From positions 2,026,953 to 2,090,952 of the forward strand of contig MNCI01017913.1 in the NCBI GenBank assembly GCA_015680685.1: a DNA stretch of 64,000 nucleotides, written 5' to 3'. Of the stretch, positions 20,404 through 32,070 are shown in pieces (positions within the stretch are counted from its first letter, which is position 1; each line of letters begins with the position of its first letter). A program made the position numbers and the translations under genes. This DNA comes from Gnetum montanum (lineage: Eukaryota > Streptophyta > Gnetopsida > Gnetales > Gnetaceae). The notes under the pieces were generated by a model that made no database searches, was not told the origin of the DNA, and saw only the letters and a list, made by a program, of their open reading frames with translations.

Positions 20404-23321
20404 TGTTGGCGACCGTTTGGGACGCGACCGCCAACGAGTGTCCTCGAACAGGATTTAGGTGCCTGCTGGTCTCTGGCAACACCAAGGCCCAGATACCTCC
20501 AAATAAACTCAGTAGTTAATGTGAGTATGTGTGTGTGCTGTTGCGGCGTGCGGTTGTGAGAAATGTAACGATTGCGTTGTGTGTAAACTACAAATGACTT
20601 ACTTTAAAGAGATTCAGCCAACTTTGCCAAGTACTGTGAGTTCTTGAAAATTTCCTATTTTGTTCAACTGCCTAGTCTACGCGGTCCTTATAATACCTAC
20701 TTGTAACAAATAAAATTTTGCAAAAACATTTGAGCACAACTCCGCAATCTACTCCTAATTTTCCCCAGAGAAAGAGATAGTTCCACAAGAAAACTAGAAA
20801 TAGAGCAAGATTCGATGGAAATAAGCAGAAAAGAAAAGAAAGCAGATTTGTGTAGACCTCAAATATTTAAACAAGGTAAAATGACACGAGTAAACACTTC
20901 GCAATAAAGCTATCCCAAATTCAATATCTACGAATTGTTCAAACTTCCAAGGCTCAAACAAGCAATATCTTCAAGACAATCCTATTATGCTACCAAAAAT
21001 TGCTGCGTAAACTACCACGTACGAGACTCCATTTTGACTAGATAATAGATGTCAACGATTGCATTCAAACAGAACCTTTAAAAGACTTGACAATTTCTGA
21101 TTGAAATACCACGAGAATTCACTTTAAAGATAAAAAGAAGCTATTCTGGTCCCATCAAAATACCAAAGATTTTCTGAACCCTCTCGACTACTGAATTGTT
21201 CAACGGCGTGACTACAAACAGAGGCTCTCTTACAACAATCCCAATAGCAGTTCCCACACGTTGCACAATAACGAAATTTACTACTAAAATGCTCTTAAGG
21301 CTTTTAAACACAAGCGCTTCTATGGCAAAATTTTAATAGAAATTTCTATCGGGCAACAAGAACAATAAGAGCAATCTAAAAATCCCAAAATTACTTGCCA
21401 AGGATGATACTATCTAAACCACTAGCTAAGCAATTTAAACAAAACAAAAAATGAAATGCATAACTCACAGGACCATGACAAAGAGGCTGAAATCTTTATT
21501 CTAGCAAGCCATCTTGCAAACAATCTTCTTTACAAATCTTCTTTGATCCCAAGTATGAGAAGTGATGATGATATCCCTCAATGTCCCAATATTCCTCCTT
21601 TCTCCCCCCCTCCAATATCCCCTGAAGCCTTTTTATAGGGTTCCAAGGTAGGTAGGGAAGTTACATATTCAAAAATATCTCACCTAACTTCTCTCCCAAG
21701 TAACCTGGTCAACCAATTAGGAGATTACTTGCCCAACAAGTTAGGAGGTTACTTGCCCAACAAGTTAGGTAAGTTACAACAATTTTGGGTGGTTTCAACT
21801 ACCAAAGAGATAAAAATGCTACAATTTAGTTATAAATGAATAAAAGGGATAATAGCCAAATGTCTCCTTTTATAGGATGTTACACAAATATCCCATAATT
21901 GTCCATTTAATTAGGAGGGAGGGAGTTATATAGTTAGGAATATTACCTTTGTAAGTGATTTGTTTAAATAAATCTAAATCCCTAATCTAATCTAATTTAA
22001 TTTAATTTAATTCAAATTTTAAATTCTAAGTGTCACTAAGCTCTAAGATTTTATCATAAAAATTCAATATAATCTCCCCCTTATTGGTGGTAGCGGTAGT
22101 TAATTTCGTTCTGCATCCGATACTTGAGATTAAAATTTGGAATGACCCGAAATACGAGCCCGAAGGCAAAGCCACCGATCCTGCAATTGATACAAAATAT
22201 CTTTAGCCAAAAATCGTTACCAGCAACTACCATCACAGGAGAAGGCTCAGCTGCCGTGTCAGGAAACATCGTTGTATCAGAGGCATCAGCATTGGGCATG
22301 GTTATTATTTCCAGATTGCAGGTCCTAGGGCAGATAAACTTGTAATTGCCACTTCTTCTTTTTTTATTGCCTAGAAAAATTTTGAAATGCATTCCCATGC
22401 TTGTTCGGTGAGGTTGTAGGTGGATTATTTTCTTGAAAATGTGTTGAGCCATGGAAGGCTTTTCTTGAAAAACCAGTTACAGGAAACGGGAAGGTAAGTT
22501 GCGAAAACCCTGCAACTACCCGAAAATATTGTGCCATGTGCACCACGCGGTTCCGTGATGACGTTTAAGGTGTGTAAATATTAGGGCTCCTCCCACAGTG
22601 GCAAAGCTTCTTCTTTTTGTAAACGGCGAGGGTTTGTTCATGTAGAACAGCACAGAATCCAGTAGGGTTTGGCAATGCACGAGGGGATTTTTGTGGCTCT
22701 GTTTTGCTGTTTTTCTGCCAATGTCTATCCTCCTTTTTTTGTTTCTATTTTTGATTATTACCGTAGCCACGCACGTTTTTTTTATATGCATAAATAACGT
22801 CACGCTACTGTCTCTGCCGCCGTCTCTATCTTTGCCTTCGGTCGAGGTCTGCTCCGCTGCCATCTTGTTGCCGTTGCCCTCAATCATGACCTGCAAAATG
22901 CCGGCAAACACTGCAGTCCTTCCAGAGGCGTGCCATGCCTTAGTACCTTGCGCTCATACCATAGTAAAAAGAAATCCGATTTTTGTTTTAATTTGTGCGA
23001 TGTAACCCAAAAAATATCAACATCTCCATTTGGAACATGGGTAAGGTTTATGTTTGTCCTTTGACATCCTTCTCTTAGTCCATGGGAGAATTCATTAAAA
23101 TCCCATATGTTGAGAAATGTGTAACAGGACTTCTTAACATGACTTGCAGAGCTAGTGTCATCCTAATGTTACCATTAAGTGATTTCCATCTCTCTCTCTT
23201 CTTGCCATTTCAATACTTTGCCCAATTACATCTTGCCATTTCAAATATTTGTATTGTAATATTTCAAAAAATCTCAATCATCTCATGTCTCTGTTCCATA
23301 AAATGGCTAAATCTGCCAACA
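20404..23321 (-). repeat. E2 5' LTR (2,918 bp)
   Basis: TGTTGGC...GCCAACA ends, paired with 10,800-13,714. The TATA box divides it into a U3 of about 1.7 kb and an R/U5 of about 1.2 kb. The R/U5-side block is the part that looks identical between the LTRs. Confidence 0.95.
21628..21638 (-). promoter_or_regulatory. TATA box of E2 5' LTR promoter
   Basis: CTATAAAAAGG on the minus strand, about 1.68 kb into the LTR, the expected place for the genomic RNA promoter. Confidence 0.75.
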
Positions 23322-23326
23322 AGAAG
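23322..23326. other. Target-site duplication of E2 (right copy, AGAAG)
   Basis: Exact copy of 10,795-10,799. E1 gag sequence resumes here, which proves the insertion point. Confidence 0.92.
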
Positions 23327-25221
23327 GTTGCAGTGCATTGCCCTGTTTGGATGCAAGGTTAGCTGTAGGTATGGTCAGTTTCTTATTGTTCTTGCTACTA
23401 TTGTTGTTAGGCTTGAATTTGGCTTCATTTGCCATAGCAGCCATTGTGGCTATTGTAGCCTTACCCTTGTCCTTCTTTATGAAGATGTTCTTGTATGCAA
23501 TGTAGGCTGGGTCTTTGCTTGCCTCAACCACATCCTATATGCTCTTAGTCTGGGTGAAAGCTTGATTGAGAGTACGCGAAGCAAGATAATACAGCTTAGA
23601 CTTAATAAACTCATTCACTACACCCTTAAAGATGGCCCGTAAGTGGGCCTCCATGATGGGATCGCGGATTTCGTTAAGGGTCACGCTCCAGTGTTGGATG
23701 AATTTCTAGATTGGTTCCAATGAGTCTTGTTTTACACTCATCAACTAATCCAACATGACATCTAGTTTCAAGTTGTACTTGAAACGCATCACAAACTGGG
23801 TCAGAAGCTCCTCTAGGGTTGATATGGAGGAGCGTGGAAGGGCATGGTACCAATCCAAAGCTTTTCTGGTTAGATACATGGCTAAGACACGAATGATCGT
23901 GTGTGGCCATTATTGCAAAAGAAGGGACTCAGACCTAAAAGTAACAAGGTATGCATTGGGATCCCCTTCCCCATTGTATTTTGTGAAATGGGGGAGAACA
24001 TCCCTGCAGGTAATGTTAATGTAGGGACTGCCGAGTTGATGGGATCATCTTAGTAGAAGTCCATGACTTGTACCATATCAGATCTAATAGCCTTGAGGCA
24101 TTTTATTTCTTCAATAAGGGTCTGGATAAGCTGGAACACTTGATCCAGACCCAGAGATGATGAAGATGGTTGGGGAACTACCGAGGCAACTCCCATCTCT
24201 GTGGAATGGTAGGGGCAGTAATGTGACCCATCGGTGGTGCGGTTGGAGCAGTAGCTATGGGTTGTGCTACGAGGTTGGCTGCTTGCATGGCCAGTGGAAT
24301 AGACAATAGTCCTACACTAGGTTGTATCATTTATGGGGCTTGGTAGGTTTGATGGCTAACGTAACAAGACATATATGTTGGTAGCGTAGCAAGAGGAGAT
24401 GTGAATGGGGTCCACCATGTGGACAGGCCTGGGCCTGCCGTTGATGGTGGGACAAGTGTAAACATAGGAATGGAGGTAGAAGTTGCACATGACTGCGAGG
24501 TAGGTATTGTGTGAATGTGTGGTAGGGTAGTCATGATCAATGCGTGATGGGATCCAGGAATGGATTGATGAATAGTTTGTGGAGGAATAGTGGCTAAGAA
24601 TGAAATAGGGGAATAGGGGTGTTGGTACGCCGAGTACATGACATGGCTACCCATTACCAATGTAATCGTGGGTTGTGACAACATAGAAGTGATTACGAAG
24701 GAAGTGGCAATAGACAATGGGTTCATCCAAAAGGATGGGGTAGGATGGATGCTGGTAGAGTTGGTTTGACAACCGCCCCCCCCCCCCCCCCCCACAGATT
24801 GAGAATCCAAATCCTCGTGTCCATCCTAGAAAGACTCATCATGATGAGACACTGTATCTTGTAACTCCCCAGGCCTAATGACTCGGATCAGTTGATCTAT
24901 AAGCCATTGGTTAGTTTGTGTTAATGGGATGGAAATGCCAGGAGTGGAAATAAATTCCTTCCCATTGTAGTAAGTGAACTCAAAGCTACATTTGTCTTCG
25001 AGTTCTTGCACATCTAAGGGTAGGTTTTCCTGCACCTTAGCACTGAGAAAGTTGTATTGCTCATGTTGTTTTGCCAAACCCTCAGGTCCCTGATTTTGGA
25101 TCCTAAGGGATCGATGTGGCCCCTGAGCTGGGCTAAGTGGTTTCTTCGCACCTGTGATGCCTTGAACCATGAATGGAACCTCAACATTAGAGGTGTTATC
25201 AATAGTGCTTTAGGAAGTCAT
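23322..25221 (-). pseudogene. E1 gag N-terminal and central part
   Basis: Start of E1 Gag, from ATG 25,219-25,221 (MTS). The N-terminal block GPHRSLRIQ...QYNFLSAKVQ matches E4 GPRRSLRLQ...QYNFICIKIQ. A long Pro/Ser/Thr-rich region follows (24,810-24,331), then the Retrotrans_gag part (about 24,070-23,640) and a basic end (IKKDKGKATIATMAAMA) matching E4 SKKDKEKAKETIAAIA. E2 cuts the frame at 23,322; gag resumes at 10,799. A run of 18 C (24,776-24,793; G on the coding strand) breaks the frame. There are further stops. Confidence 0.85.
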
Positions 25222-25261
25222 TGTTGCAAAGCTAAACATTTTTGTAAATGAGAAAAACAAG

Positions 25262-25590
25262 GAGATCGGCAAGCGATCAAAGGCTTTATGTCTTACAAGA
25301 TTCCAAAGGAACCGTTGAAGTGACCGATGTACACCACACGATGCATAAAAAACCACAAAAGGATGTCAATTTTATGCTAGTACATGACAGGGTACAAAAT
25401 GTGTACAAGACTATCATGAAATAAGCAGGTCAAATGGCAATCGGAGGATTTATGTCTTGCAAGATTCTAAAGGAACCGTCGAAGTGACCGATCCACACCA
25501 CACGATGCATAAACAACCACAAAGGGTGGAAAGTTTATGTTAGTGCATGTAGGGGTGTAGAATGCTTACAGTACTACCATATAACATGGA
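25262..25590. repeat. Direct duplication in the E1 leader
   Basis: Two copies of about 160-175 bp in the untranslated leader between PBS and gag. Both contain 'gaagtgaccgat', 'caccacacgatgcataaa' and 'aaccacaaa' in order, starting near 25,262 and 25,436. Confidence 0.75.
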
Positions 25591-25605
25591 AAAGGCACTA
25601 AAAGG

Positions 25606-25622
25606 CCCTCCCTCTAGTGCCA
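25606..25622 (-). other. E1 primer binding site
   Basis: Minus-strand TGGCACTAGAGGGAGGG, two changes from the E2/E4 PBS (TGGCGCTAGAAGGAGGG), six bases from the LTR end. Confidence 0.8.
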
Positions 25623-26268
25623 GAAAACTATAGCGACTGAAAACGTCGATGGCTAGAAACACCGAGAGGTCATCAGTCAGACAGTCTTAACCCCAAATCC
25701 ATGCTAGGGTCATGCTAGATAAAATAGAAATGGGGTGCCTTGAATGGTTTGGTCGATTAGACAAGAACTTAATTGGTGTCACTAAACCTTTTGCAAATGT
25801 GTAATTTGAAAATAATTTTTGTAACGTAAAATATTGATTATTATATGCAAGAAAATGAAAAAAATGAAAAATGCAATGATAAGCAAGAGAATGAAGTAAA
25901 CTAGAGTTAAGAAATGCACCACTTCAAGATTATGTCTTTACTTTGTCAGGGTGGATACAATCAGTTGCACAATCCTGGGAAGCACAACGATCCCAAAAGT
26001 AACCAAAGACATTCAAAGCAAGCCAACTGTACGCTTGAATGCAGATTCAAGAGCTAACAATGCACAATGCTACAAAAGTAATAGAAAGGAGCTAATAGAA
26101 TGCCAAATGGGAATGCTAACTATTTGATTTTGTCAACTCACGAATGTTTACAATGCTCAAGATTTCCAATTTGATTCTTGCCAAGCCAATTCTTTTTCCA
26201 ATTTTCCCAATTTGTAAATTTTCCAACCTACAATTTTTTGCTAACCCTTTGAGCTTCACTCATTGGGG

Positions 26269-26277
26269 TATTTATAG
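26269..26277 (-). promoter_or_regulatory. TATA box of E1 LTR
   Basis: Minus-strand CTATAAATA followed by CCCC, about 1.05 kb into the LTR. The family motif cluster lies upstream of it. Confidence 0.7.
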
Positions 26278-26465
26278 GGCCAGGAGCATGCAATAGATGT
26301 GTTTTGAACACCATGTATCCTGGACCCATAAGGTGCTGACATGTCCATGCTACATGGACATGCAAAGCTGATTGATTGATGAGCTTGCCATGCTGCAATC
26401 ACGCTATTGAAACTAGAGGTGCTAGGATTAGGTGTGCCAACGATGCAAACAAGGAGTGAAGTGCA

Positions 26466-27060
26466 CCGATGTAGCATAGCTGCCTACTATGCTGTGCTAT
26501 GCTATAGAGCATAGCATGTTTGGCATAGCATAGCTGCCTACTATGTTGTGCTACACTATGTGGCGTAGCATAGTGTAGCCACCAATTCGAAGAAGAAGTT
26601 TGCATTGGAGTTAATTGTAGGTGCTCGAAGCTTTTAAAATGTATTGGCTAGTTCTGTAGGTTTGCTATACAATCTGCAACCTTTGCTCTTTGCGATGTGA
26701 AGCTTGCAAACTTGCTGATCCTGCACTTTGAGATGCCCTTCATCATTCTTGCATCATCGCTACGTTGTGCTATGCTACATAGCGTAGCAGAGCATAGTAG
26801 CCAACAAAGCCTTCTTTTCTACTTAATTTTCTACTTTTCTAGTGAAAAGAGCTTTGCTGAAGGACTTGAAGTTGAGTGAGGAAACTAGTTTTGAAAGGCC
26901 AAAGGTTCTTACTAAGTGCAATTGAAATCACTAAGTAAGCCGGGCCTTTCTATCTTGTTGTTACTATGTTGTGCTATGCTGCATAGCGTAGCACTTCATC
27001 CTACAACTATCTTTTGAGGCTTGCTACGCTACATAGCGTAGCGTAGTGTAGCAAACTTCT
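26466..27060. repeat. E1 U3 motif clusters (CTACGCTA / TAGCGTAG)
   Basis: Three clusters (about 26,466-26,580, 26,755-26,800 and 26,965-27,060) of interleaved 'ctatgctacatagcgtagc', 'gtgctatgctat', 'atagcgtagcgtag' words. Many are dyads of CTACGCTATG and CATAGCGTAG. They sit in U3, upstream of the TATA box, and recur around the antisense gene of the same element. Confidence 0.8.
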
Positions 27061-27357
27061 TGATTAGAAAAATTGCTGAATTGTTTTGCATAGTCTGAGC
27101 ACTACTAACAACCCCACACATCATTTCTATGTAGACTATCAACTGGATGAACTACCTAGGTGGGTAGGCCAGAGAGTTCGTTAGGCTTGTCAACACTAGA
27201 AGTAGAAAATTTGGTGAACTGGACAGTCTAAACTCAAAGCATCCATTTCTTGCTAAAGTGACATGACGTTGCCTAAATTCCAAGGACCTGGTGAAGTAAG
27301 AATTCCTTGAAAATTTATGGTGTTTTAAAAAGCATAAAAAATAACATAAAAACTAAC

Positions 27358-30300
27358 CTGAGAGGGTCCTACATTAACCATTTCTAGAGGCAAGCTATCA
27401 ATGCCCTCCTCTAAACATTAGAGAATCTTGGCCTCAAATAGTTGTGTCCAATCCTCCTAGCCAAAGTCAACTCATGTGATGGTCTTTCCTTTGTCCATGA
27501 TGGTCCATGTGGATGGTTGCATAGAAAAGGTGGTAGATGAAATCTCCCTTGAGGGCATGCTAATCTCCCTCTTCCAAAAACCACTAACCACTATGTGGGA
27601 AGTAAATATCTTGAAGGTCCATCTCTTGCTAATCGTCTCAACAAACATCTCAAGGCAATGGTGGTCAATGGACTCTTCTTTGAGCTACTAAATATATGCA
27701 TCTCACTCACGCTTATAGTGGTGTTTGTGGTTTTTCTATGTATGCCTCCACATGCATACCATAGCACTGAAATTCTTCCAATCCTGGCTTTTCTAGGCAA
27801 GCAAATACATTTCTAATTGCTGCTCAATGATCTTGTAGGTGGCCTTGTTCTTACTCCAAATTGTTGACCAGTACCTAGCATAGTCGATCTCTGTGGTTCA
27901 CCAGGTACTATCTCCCCATGATCGGCCACCAAGAAGTCATAACAGGAATGGAGGTTCCCAATTTTCATATCTTTGCTCACCACCCTCTCTTAGAATTTGT
28001 CCATTTATTTTCAAAAATTCTAATTCAAGTGCATGAAAATCCATAATGCCTTCACATAGGAAAGAATGCACTTGTTGGTTTCCTTGTATACATGGTGAGA
28101 TACCTGCTCTACTTTAGGAGGGTACTCGAGGACAACATCTACTTTTGCCACCTAGCTTAAATCCTAGTGAAGCTTAGAACCTATTGGCATGCAACAAGTA
28201 AATCAACATTATCCATAAACTAAGCATCAAAATTGATAAGGCAACATAAGCAAAATAATGTCATATGCATACCAACCTCAAGATCCACCTACTGTAGGTG
28301 GTCTACCACATCCTCTATGATGCCCTTCATGAAGGCAAACTTGTTTGGCATCTCTACCCATGGCTTCATGTGGTAGGTAGGTGCAGATAGTGGATCACTA
28401 GTAGGTACATCTTAGGCTATAACCCAATATTACAATAAGCAACAACTAAATAGCCAAAGATGAAAGAGTAAAAGAGCAACAATAGATGGCAATATAAAGC
28501 ACTTACGTAGCAAGCCCTTATGTTTGAGAGTAGGGAGATCTCCCAAAAACACACCATCAAAGAGGCTAGAAAAATCACCCTTGTTAGGGTGGAATAGCCC
28601 CTTTGACTCAAACTATTGTAGGGCATCTATAGCCTTGTGTAGCCCCTTCCTGTGTGCATCCTCCTTACCTTGAGGAGAGGCCATCTCTACCACCATTACT
28701 ACTGCTGCTTCGATAGCCCTCTTACCTAACTCACAAACATAACATCTTAGCATTAGCCTAACATAGTGAAAAACATAAAATATAAACATAAAAATGTAAA
28801 ATAAATGCATCTATACATATACTAACCTACAACATCTATGAGCAATCTTGAACTAGATCTCCTTGATGCTCACTTATCCAACTGTAGGAGTAGCCTTCTC
28901 TACTAAACATGGTTTCTTGATTTTTGCCTTGAAGGATCCCACTACTTCTACAATATAATGGTTGGCCTTGTTCACATTCCCAATAATAATTGGAGGACAC
29001 TCACCCATGCAATCATGAGAATAGTGTGACCATCCTAGATGACATTTGGTCATAACTGAGTATGACTCATTGATCCCATATAGGAGGTCTTGCGAGTGAG
29101 TGGTTGTGAAAATGTTCTTCACCCAAGGCTTAGACAGCTGCTCACAATCTTACACTATCTAATATTTGCTATCTCAAACCCCCAGAAGCTTCACAAATCT
29201 TCACAGATATGCTACGAAGAACATGAAGTGTACATGAGACCTCGCCTAGAGGTTGTAGCAAACCTTGGTAATCTTTGCGTGTAGTCTAGTGGCAATATAG
29301 GAGGCCTAATTGAACCTCATGCCTTCATACAACACCTCCTTCATCACTTGCACCTACTCCACCCCAAGGATTTTTCCTTGGAAGAGCAACTTCAGGAATG
29401 TGTGAGCTTGAAAGAGAGGATAGAGCTCCCAGACCTTGCACACATACACATCTTTAACTAAGATTTCTTTGTGAGACTATGTGGCTTCTAGCCACTCCTT
29501 GATCTCTCCTTTGTATTCCACCTCTCTATTGGCCTTTTCCACAATCAAAGAGCCATTAGTGGGAAGGATAAAGAGGTTAGAAAAGAGGGCCTTGTTAAGG
29601 TCCAAGACTACCCTCACTCTGCACACATGAGTGATGAAGTGACAGATGTCGTGGCTAAAGGAGTCAATGATGGTAACCATTTCAACCATCATAATGCTTG
29701 GGCTAAGGCTCAAAAATAGGTTCATCAACCCAACACATGTGAGATGATTGGTCAACACCTTTGAGGCCTAGTAACATAACCAATATTGCACCCCCTCCAC
29801 GATGAGGATGGCCTCAGTGCAACCTGTGGTGACAACCATCACCTCTCCTAAAGCAACTACAGCTAAAAAATAGGTAATAACAATGTTACCATTATGAAAG
29901 GGTAAATCAACAAGCGCATATGAGCAAGCACAAGAGAAAAATGATAGATTCCTATGCCGAACAAATGGTGTGTAAGATGGTAGTGGTGGTGATGCAAGAA
30001 TCTCCTTGAGGTTGAGCTCACCACTAGCCCAACCCTCATCAAGCTAATCATAGGCCTTGCACCATTTGAATGCCTTTTAGTACTACTTAGGGTACCCCTT
30101 TAGATCATCTCCCAACTATTCAAGGATAGCCTCCTGAATGTTCAGAATAGAGGAGAACACCTTTAGGGTTGTGTGAGTTAAGGAAAGAGCCTCTTCCTCA
30201 TCATGGAGACCCTCATTATCAACTGTAAATCTGGCATTAAGCATGAATAGTTAGTGGTTAGCAAACTTAGCATGAGCCAATAGCAAGGAATACAATGCAA

Positions 30301-30767
30301 AATCATAAAAGTACTTACCTTCCCACATAGTATATAGTTCCAGGTGGGTTTTGGAACATCATATGCATGAATAGAGCAACAAAGAGGGTGTTGCTCCTAT
30401 TGTAGCAAGAAAACTCCAACATCTACTAAATCCTGGATAAGGGACAAGTGCCCCTGGCCTTAGCCCAAACCACCTACTCTATCATCACTAGTGGTGGGCT
30501 CATCAGACATAAATCTCAATATGTTGCAGTTGGCCTTGGGTAGCAATGTCTCAGTGATGACACGTATAGCCTCCACTGCTAAGTGTGACCACATCATCAC
30601 ACTAAAGTACTATAGTACGAATGCCAAGAACTCAAATTCCCCTAACTAAAACCACACTACTTGATAACCCACCCACATGTTTAGCATAGTTGTGCTAGGT
30701 ATTAACTCACTCATGTAACAAAGAATGTTGATGAACTCCATGATGACTAGGATAGGTTTTAATAACA
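27358..30767 (-). pseudogene. E3 antisense multi-exon gene (FCP1-like + Transposase_32-like + coiled coil)
   Basis: Counterpart of the E1 and E4 opposite-strand genes, on the minus strand. Exons by homology and GT-AG sites: 30,319-30,767 FCP1-like (VIMEFINIL at the nucleophile, TLFVALFMHMMFQNPP at the later motif; donor gtaagtac); 29,890-30,230; 28,827-29,862 Transposase_32-like (DLNKALFSNLFILPTNGS, IKEWLEAT; donor gttagt); a short acidic/linker exon about 28,510-28,745 (donor gtaagtgc); 28,273-28,416 (PNKFAFMKGIIEDVV); 27,358-28,155 coiled-coil part (SQDWKNFSAMV, KNHKHHYK, LEMFVE), ending at donor CAG/GTTAGT. The last exon was separated by the E1 insertion and lies outside the window. There are many stops. 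The FCP1-like exon is 449 bp against 450 in E1 and E4. Confidence 0.65.
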
Positions 30768-31599
30768 CTTTACAATTACAAAGGAAATTAACATGAAAAT
30801 TAGTATATACTAAATGAAAATTTTGACAAGAATACATTAAATGAAACTTAGCAATAATGTCACATCTCAGCCCTATGGGTAGCAACCCTATGCCAACACC
30901 AAACCCTAGTTTCCTACCACACACTAGTCAAAATTTCTAGAAAATAAAATAAAAACAAGTCATAAAGTCTCTCATGTGCCATACCTCATGGGCAGCAACC
31001 CTAGGGCAGGCACAGCCATGATGCAAAATTCATGTCCCCATGCATTAGCAAAACCCCAATAAAAGAGAACTTGAAACAAAATCCTTGTTTCTTCACATGT
31101 GGCATTTTTCCCATTTTCACGGCCATACTAGCCACTACAATGGCCACAACCATTGCAAAACCATACAAGCCCTTATTCCCCACATTTTTCCCTCCAATCC
31201 TCATACACATTTAACAAAAACCTCTTCCCTCACAACCATGCACTCTCTCCCTAGTTTTTGTGGCCACAATGACCACAACAGCGATGGCCCTTGCCACAGT
31301 AGGGCACTACCAAAGCTAAGCCCCAAACCATAAAAATTTATAAGTATAGAAAGTAGAGAGAAGGAAATAGCAATGAAAAGGCTATAGCATAGTAGGGGTA
31401 CCTAGCGGACAGTGGTGCCCTTTGCTCCATGATGCATACCCATGATAGGTGTGCTATTGCTTACTCTTTCGCATCCATGTTGGTCAATCTAGGATGCTGG
31501 AATCAACTTTGATACAACATTTTGGCAACTACACTCTTCAAACCATGCTACACTCTAGACAATTTATGTTTTCAATAATAAATTTACCCAAGGTGAAAA

Positions 31600-31705
31600 T
31601 GCACTTTTATACCTTGGAACCACTTAATTTTTTCACCTACTCTAGGACTACACTCTATAGCGTAGAGCATAGTTGAGTGGGAGTGTAGTCACTATAGTTA
31701 GAATT
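31600..31705. repeat. E3 family motif upstream of its antisense gene
   Basis: GGACTACACTCTATAGCG followed by TAGAGCATAG, then GTGTAGTCACTATAG, with the preceding 'tttttcac' context. It is the same unit that is repeated in the E3 U3 (37,545-38,060) and lies upstream (minus strand) of the FCP1-like exon. Confidence 0.65.
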
Positions 31706-31799
31706 TTTTTTTCATTTTTCTAGTTATCCTTAGACTTAGAAAAATTTCAAATTTTTCTTGTTGCCTGGTGATCATGCAGGAAAATTTTACCTTCCTGAT

Positions 31800-31930
31800 G
31801 CCCCAAGATTTACTCATCTACTGCATGTCATGATCTACTAAGACCTTATACTCGCACTCCATGGTTTGCTAAGACCTTAAACTAGCAACCTCATGGCCTA
31901 CTAATGCCTAAAATTTACCCATGCATCCCT
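31800..31930. repeat. E3 pre-pol tandem repeats
   Basis: Units 'catgatctactaagacctta', 'ggtttgctaagaccttaaact', 'ggcctactaatgcctaaa' of about 30 bp. The core CTAnGACCTTAAACTAGC is the same as in the pre-pol arrays of E1 and E4. Confidence 0.65.
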
Positions 31931-32035
31931 TGCCTTAAAAATCACATCTACATACTTAGGCATGATTTTATTATGTTATTTTCCTTTTTTTTATACATTT
32001 TTTTCATTAAGATAGGTGCAGCTTGACATGTTTCT

Positions 32036-32049
32036 AGTTTCTTTTGTAG
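32036..32049 (+). other. Putative 3' splice site before E3 pol
   Basis: TAGTTTCTTTTGTAG followed by GATTTTGG, 21 bases before the pol ATG. Equivalent acceptors stand before pol in E1 and E4. Confidence 0.45.
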
Positions 32050-32070
32050 GATTTTGGTAAGATTTTCAAC

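Larger units (their letters stand above)
10800..23321 (-). mobile_element. E2: complete Ty3/gypsy element with archaeal RNase H before RT
   Basis: Full-length minus-strand LTR retrotransposon of 12.5 kb with two 2.9-kb LTRs, TG...CA ends (TGTTGGC/GCCAACA), PBS, gag, protease, archaeal-type RNase H, RT, gypsy RNase H, integrase, a small extra ORF, a polypurine tract and a perfect 5-bp target duplication. Coding lesions are few: an in-frame TAG between gag and protease, stops between protease and RNase H, two frameshifts in the RNase H/RT stretch and one TAG before integrase. It is the youngest insertion in the window, inside E1 gag. Confidence 0.95.
1..27327 (-). mobile_element. E1: Tat-type Ty3/gypsy element, interrupted by E2
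   Basis: Old minus-strand LTR retrotransposon. Reading on its own strand: 5' LTR (27,327-25,629), PBS, leader, gag-protease (25,221-23,322 then 10,799-9,608, split by E2), short repeats, an opposite-strand gene (4,499-9,125), short repeats, pol (3,793-337), short repeats, then the window edge. The 3' LTR is not in the window. The dual RNase H in pol and the Gag zinc-finger type place it in the Tat group of plant Ty3/gypsy elements (known family traits). Its right end lies in an intron of E3's antisense gene, so it inserted into E3. Stops and frameshifts occur throughout; it is a dead copy. Confidence 0.85.
25629..27327 (-). repeat. E1 5' LTR (about 1.7 kb)
   Basis: Right edge reads TAAAACACCATAAATTTTCA on the element strand, a decayed form of the TGAAA(C/T)ACCA(C/A) start seen in E4 and E3. 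The left edge is six bases from the PBS. Its length (1,699) is almost that of the E3 LTR (1,697). No second copy is in the window, so boundaries rest on comparison with E3/E4. Confidence 0.75.
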
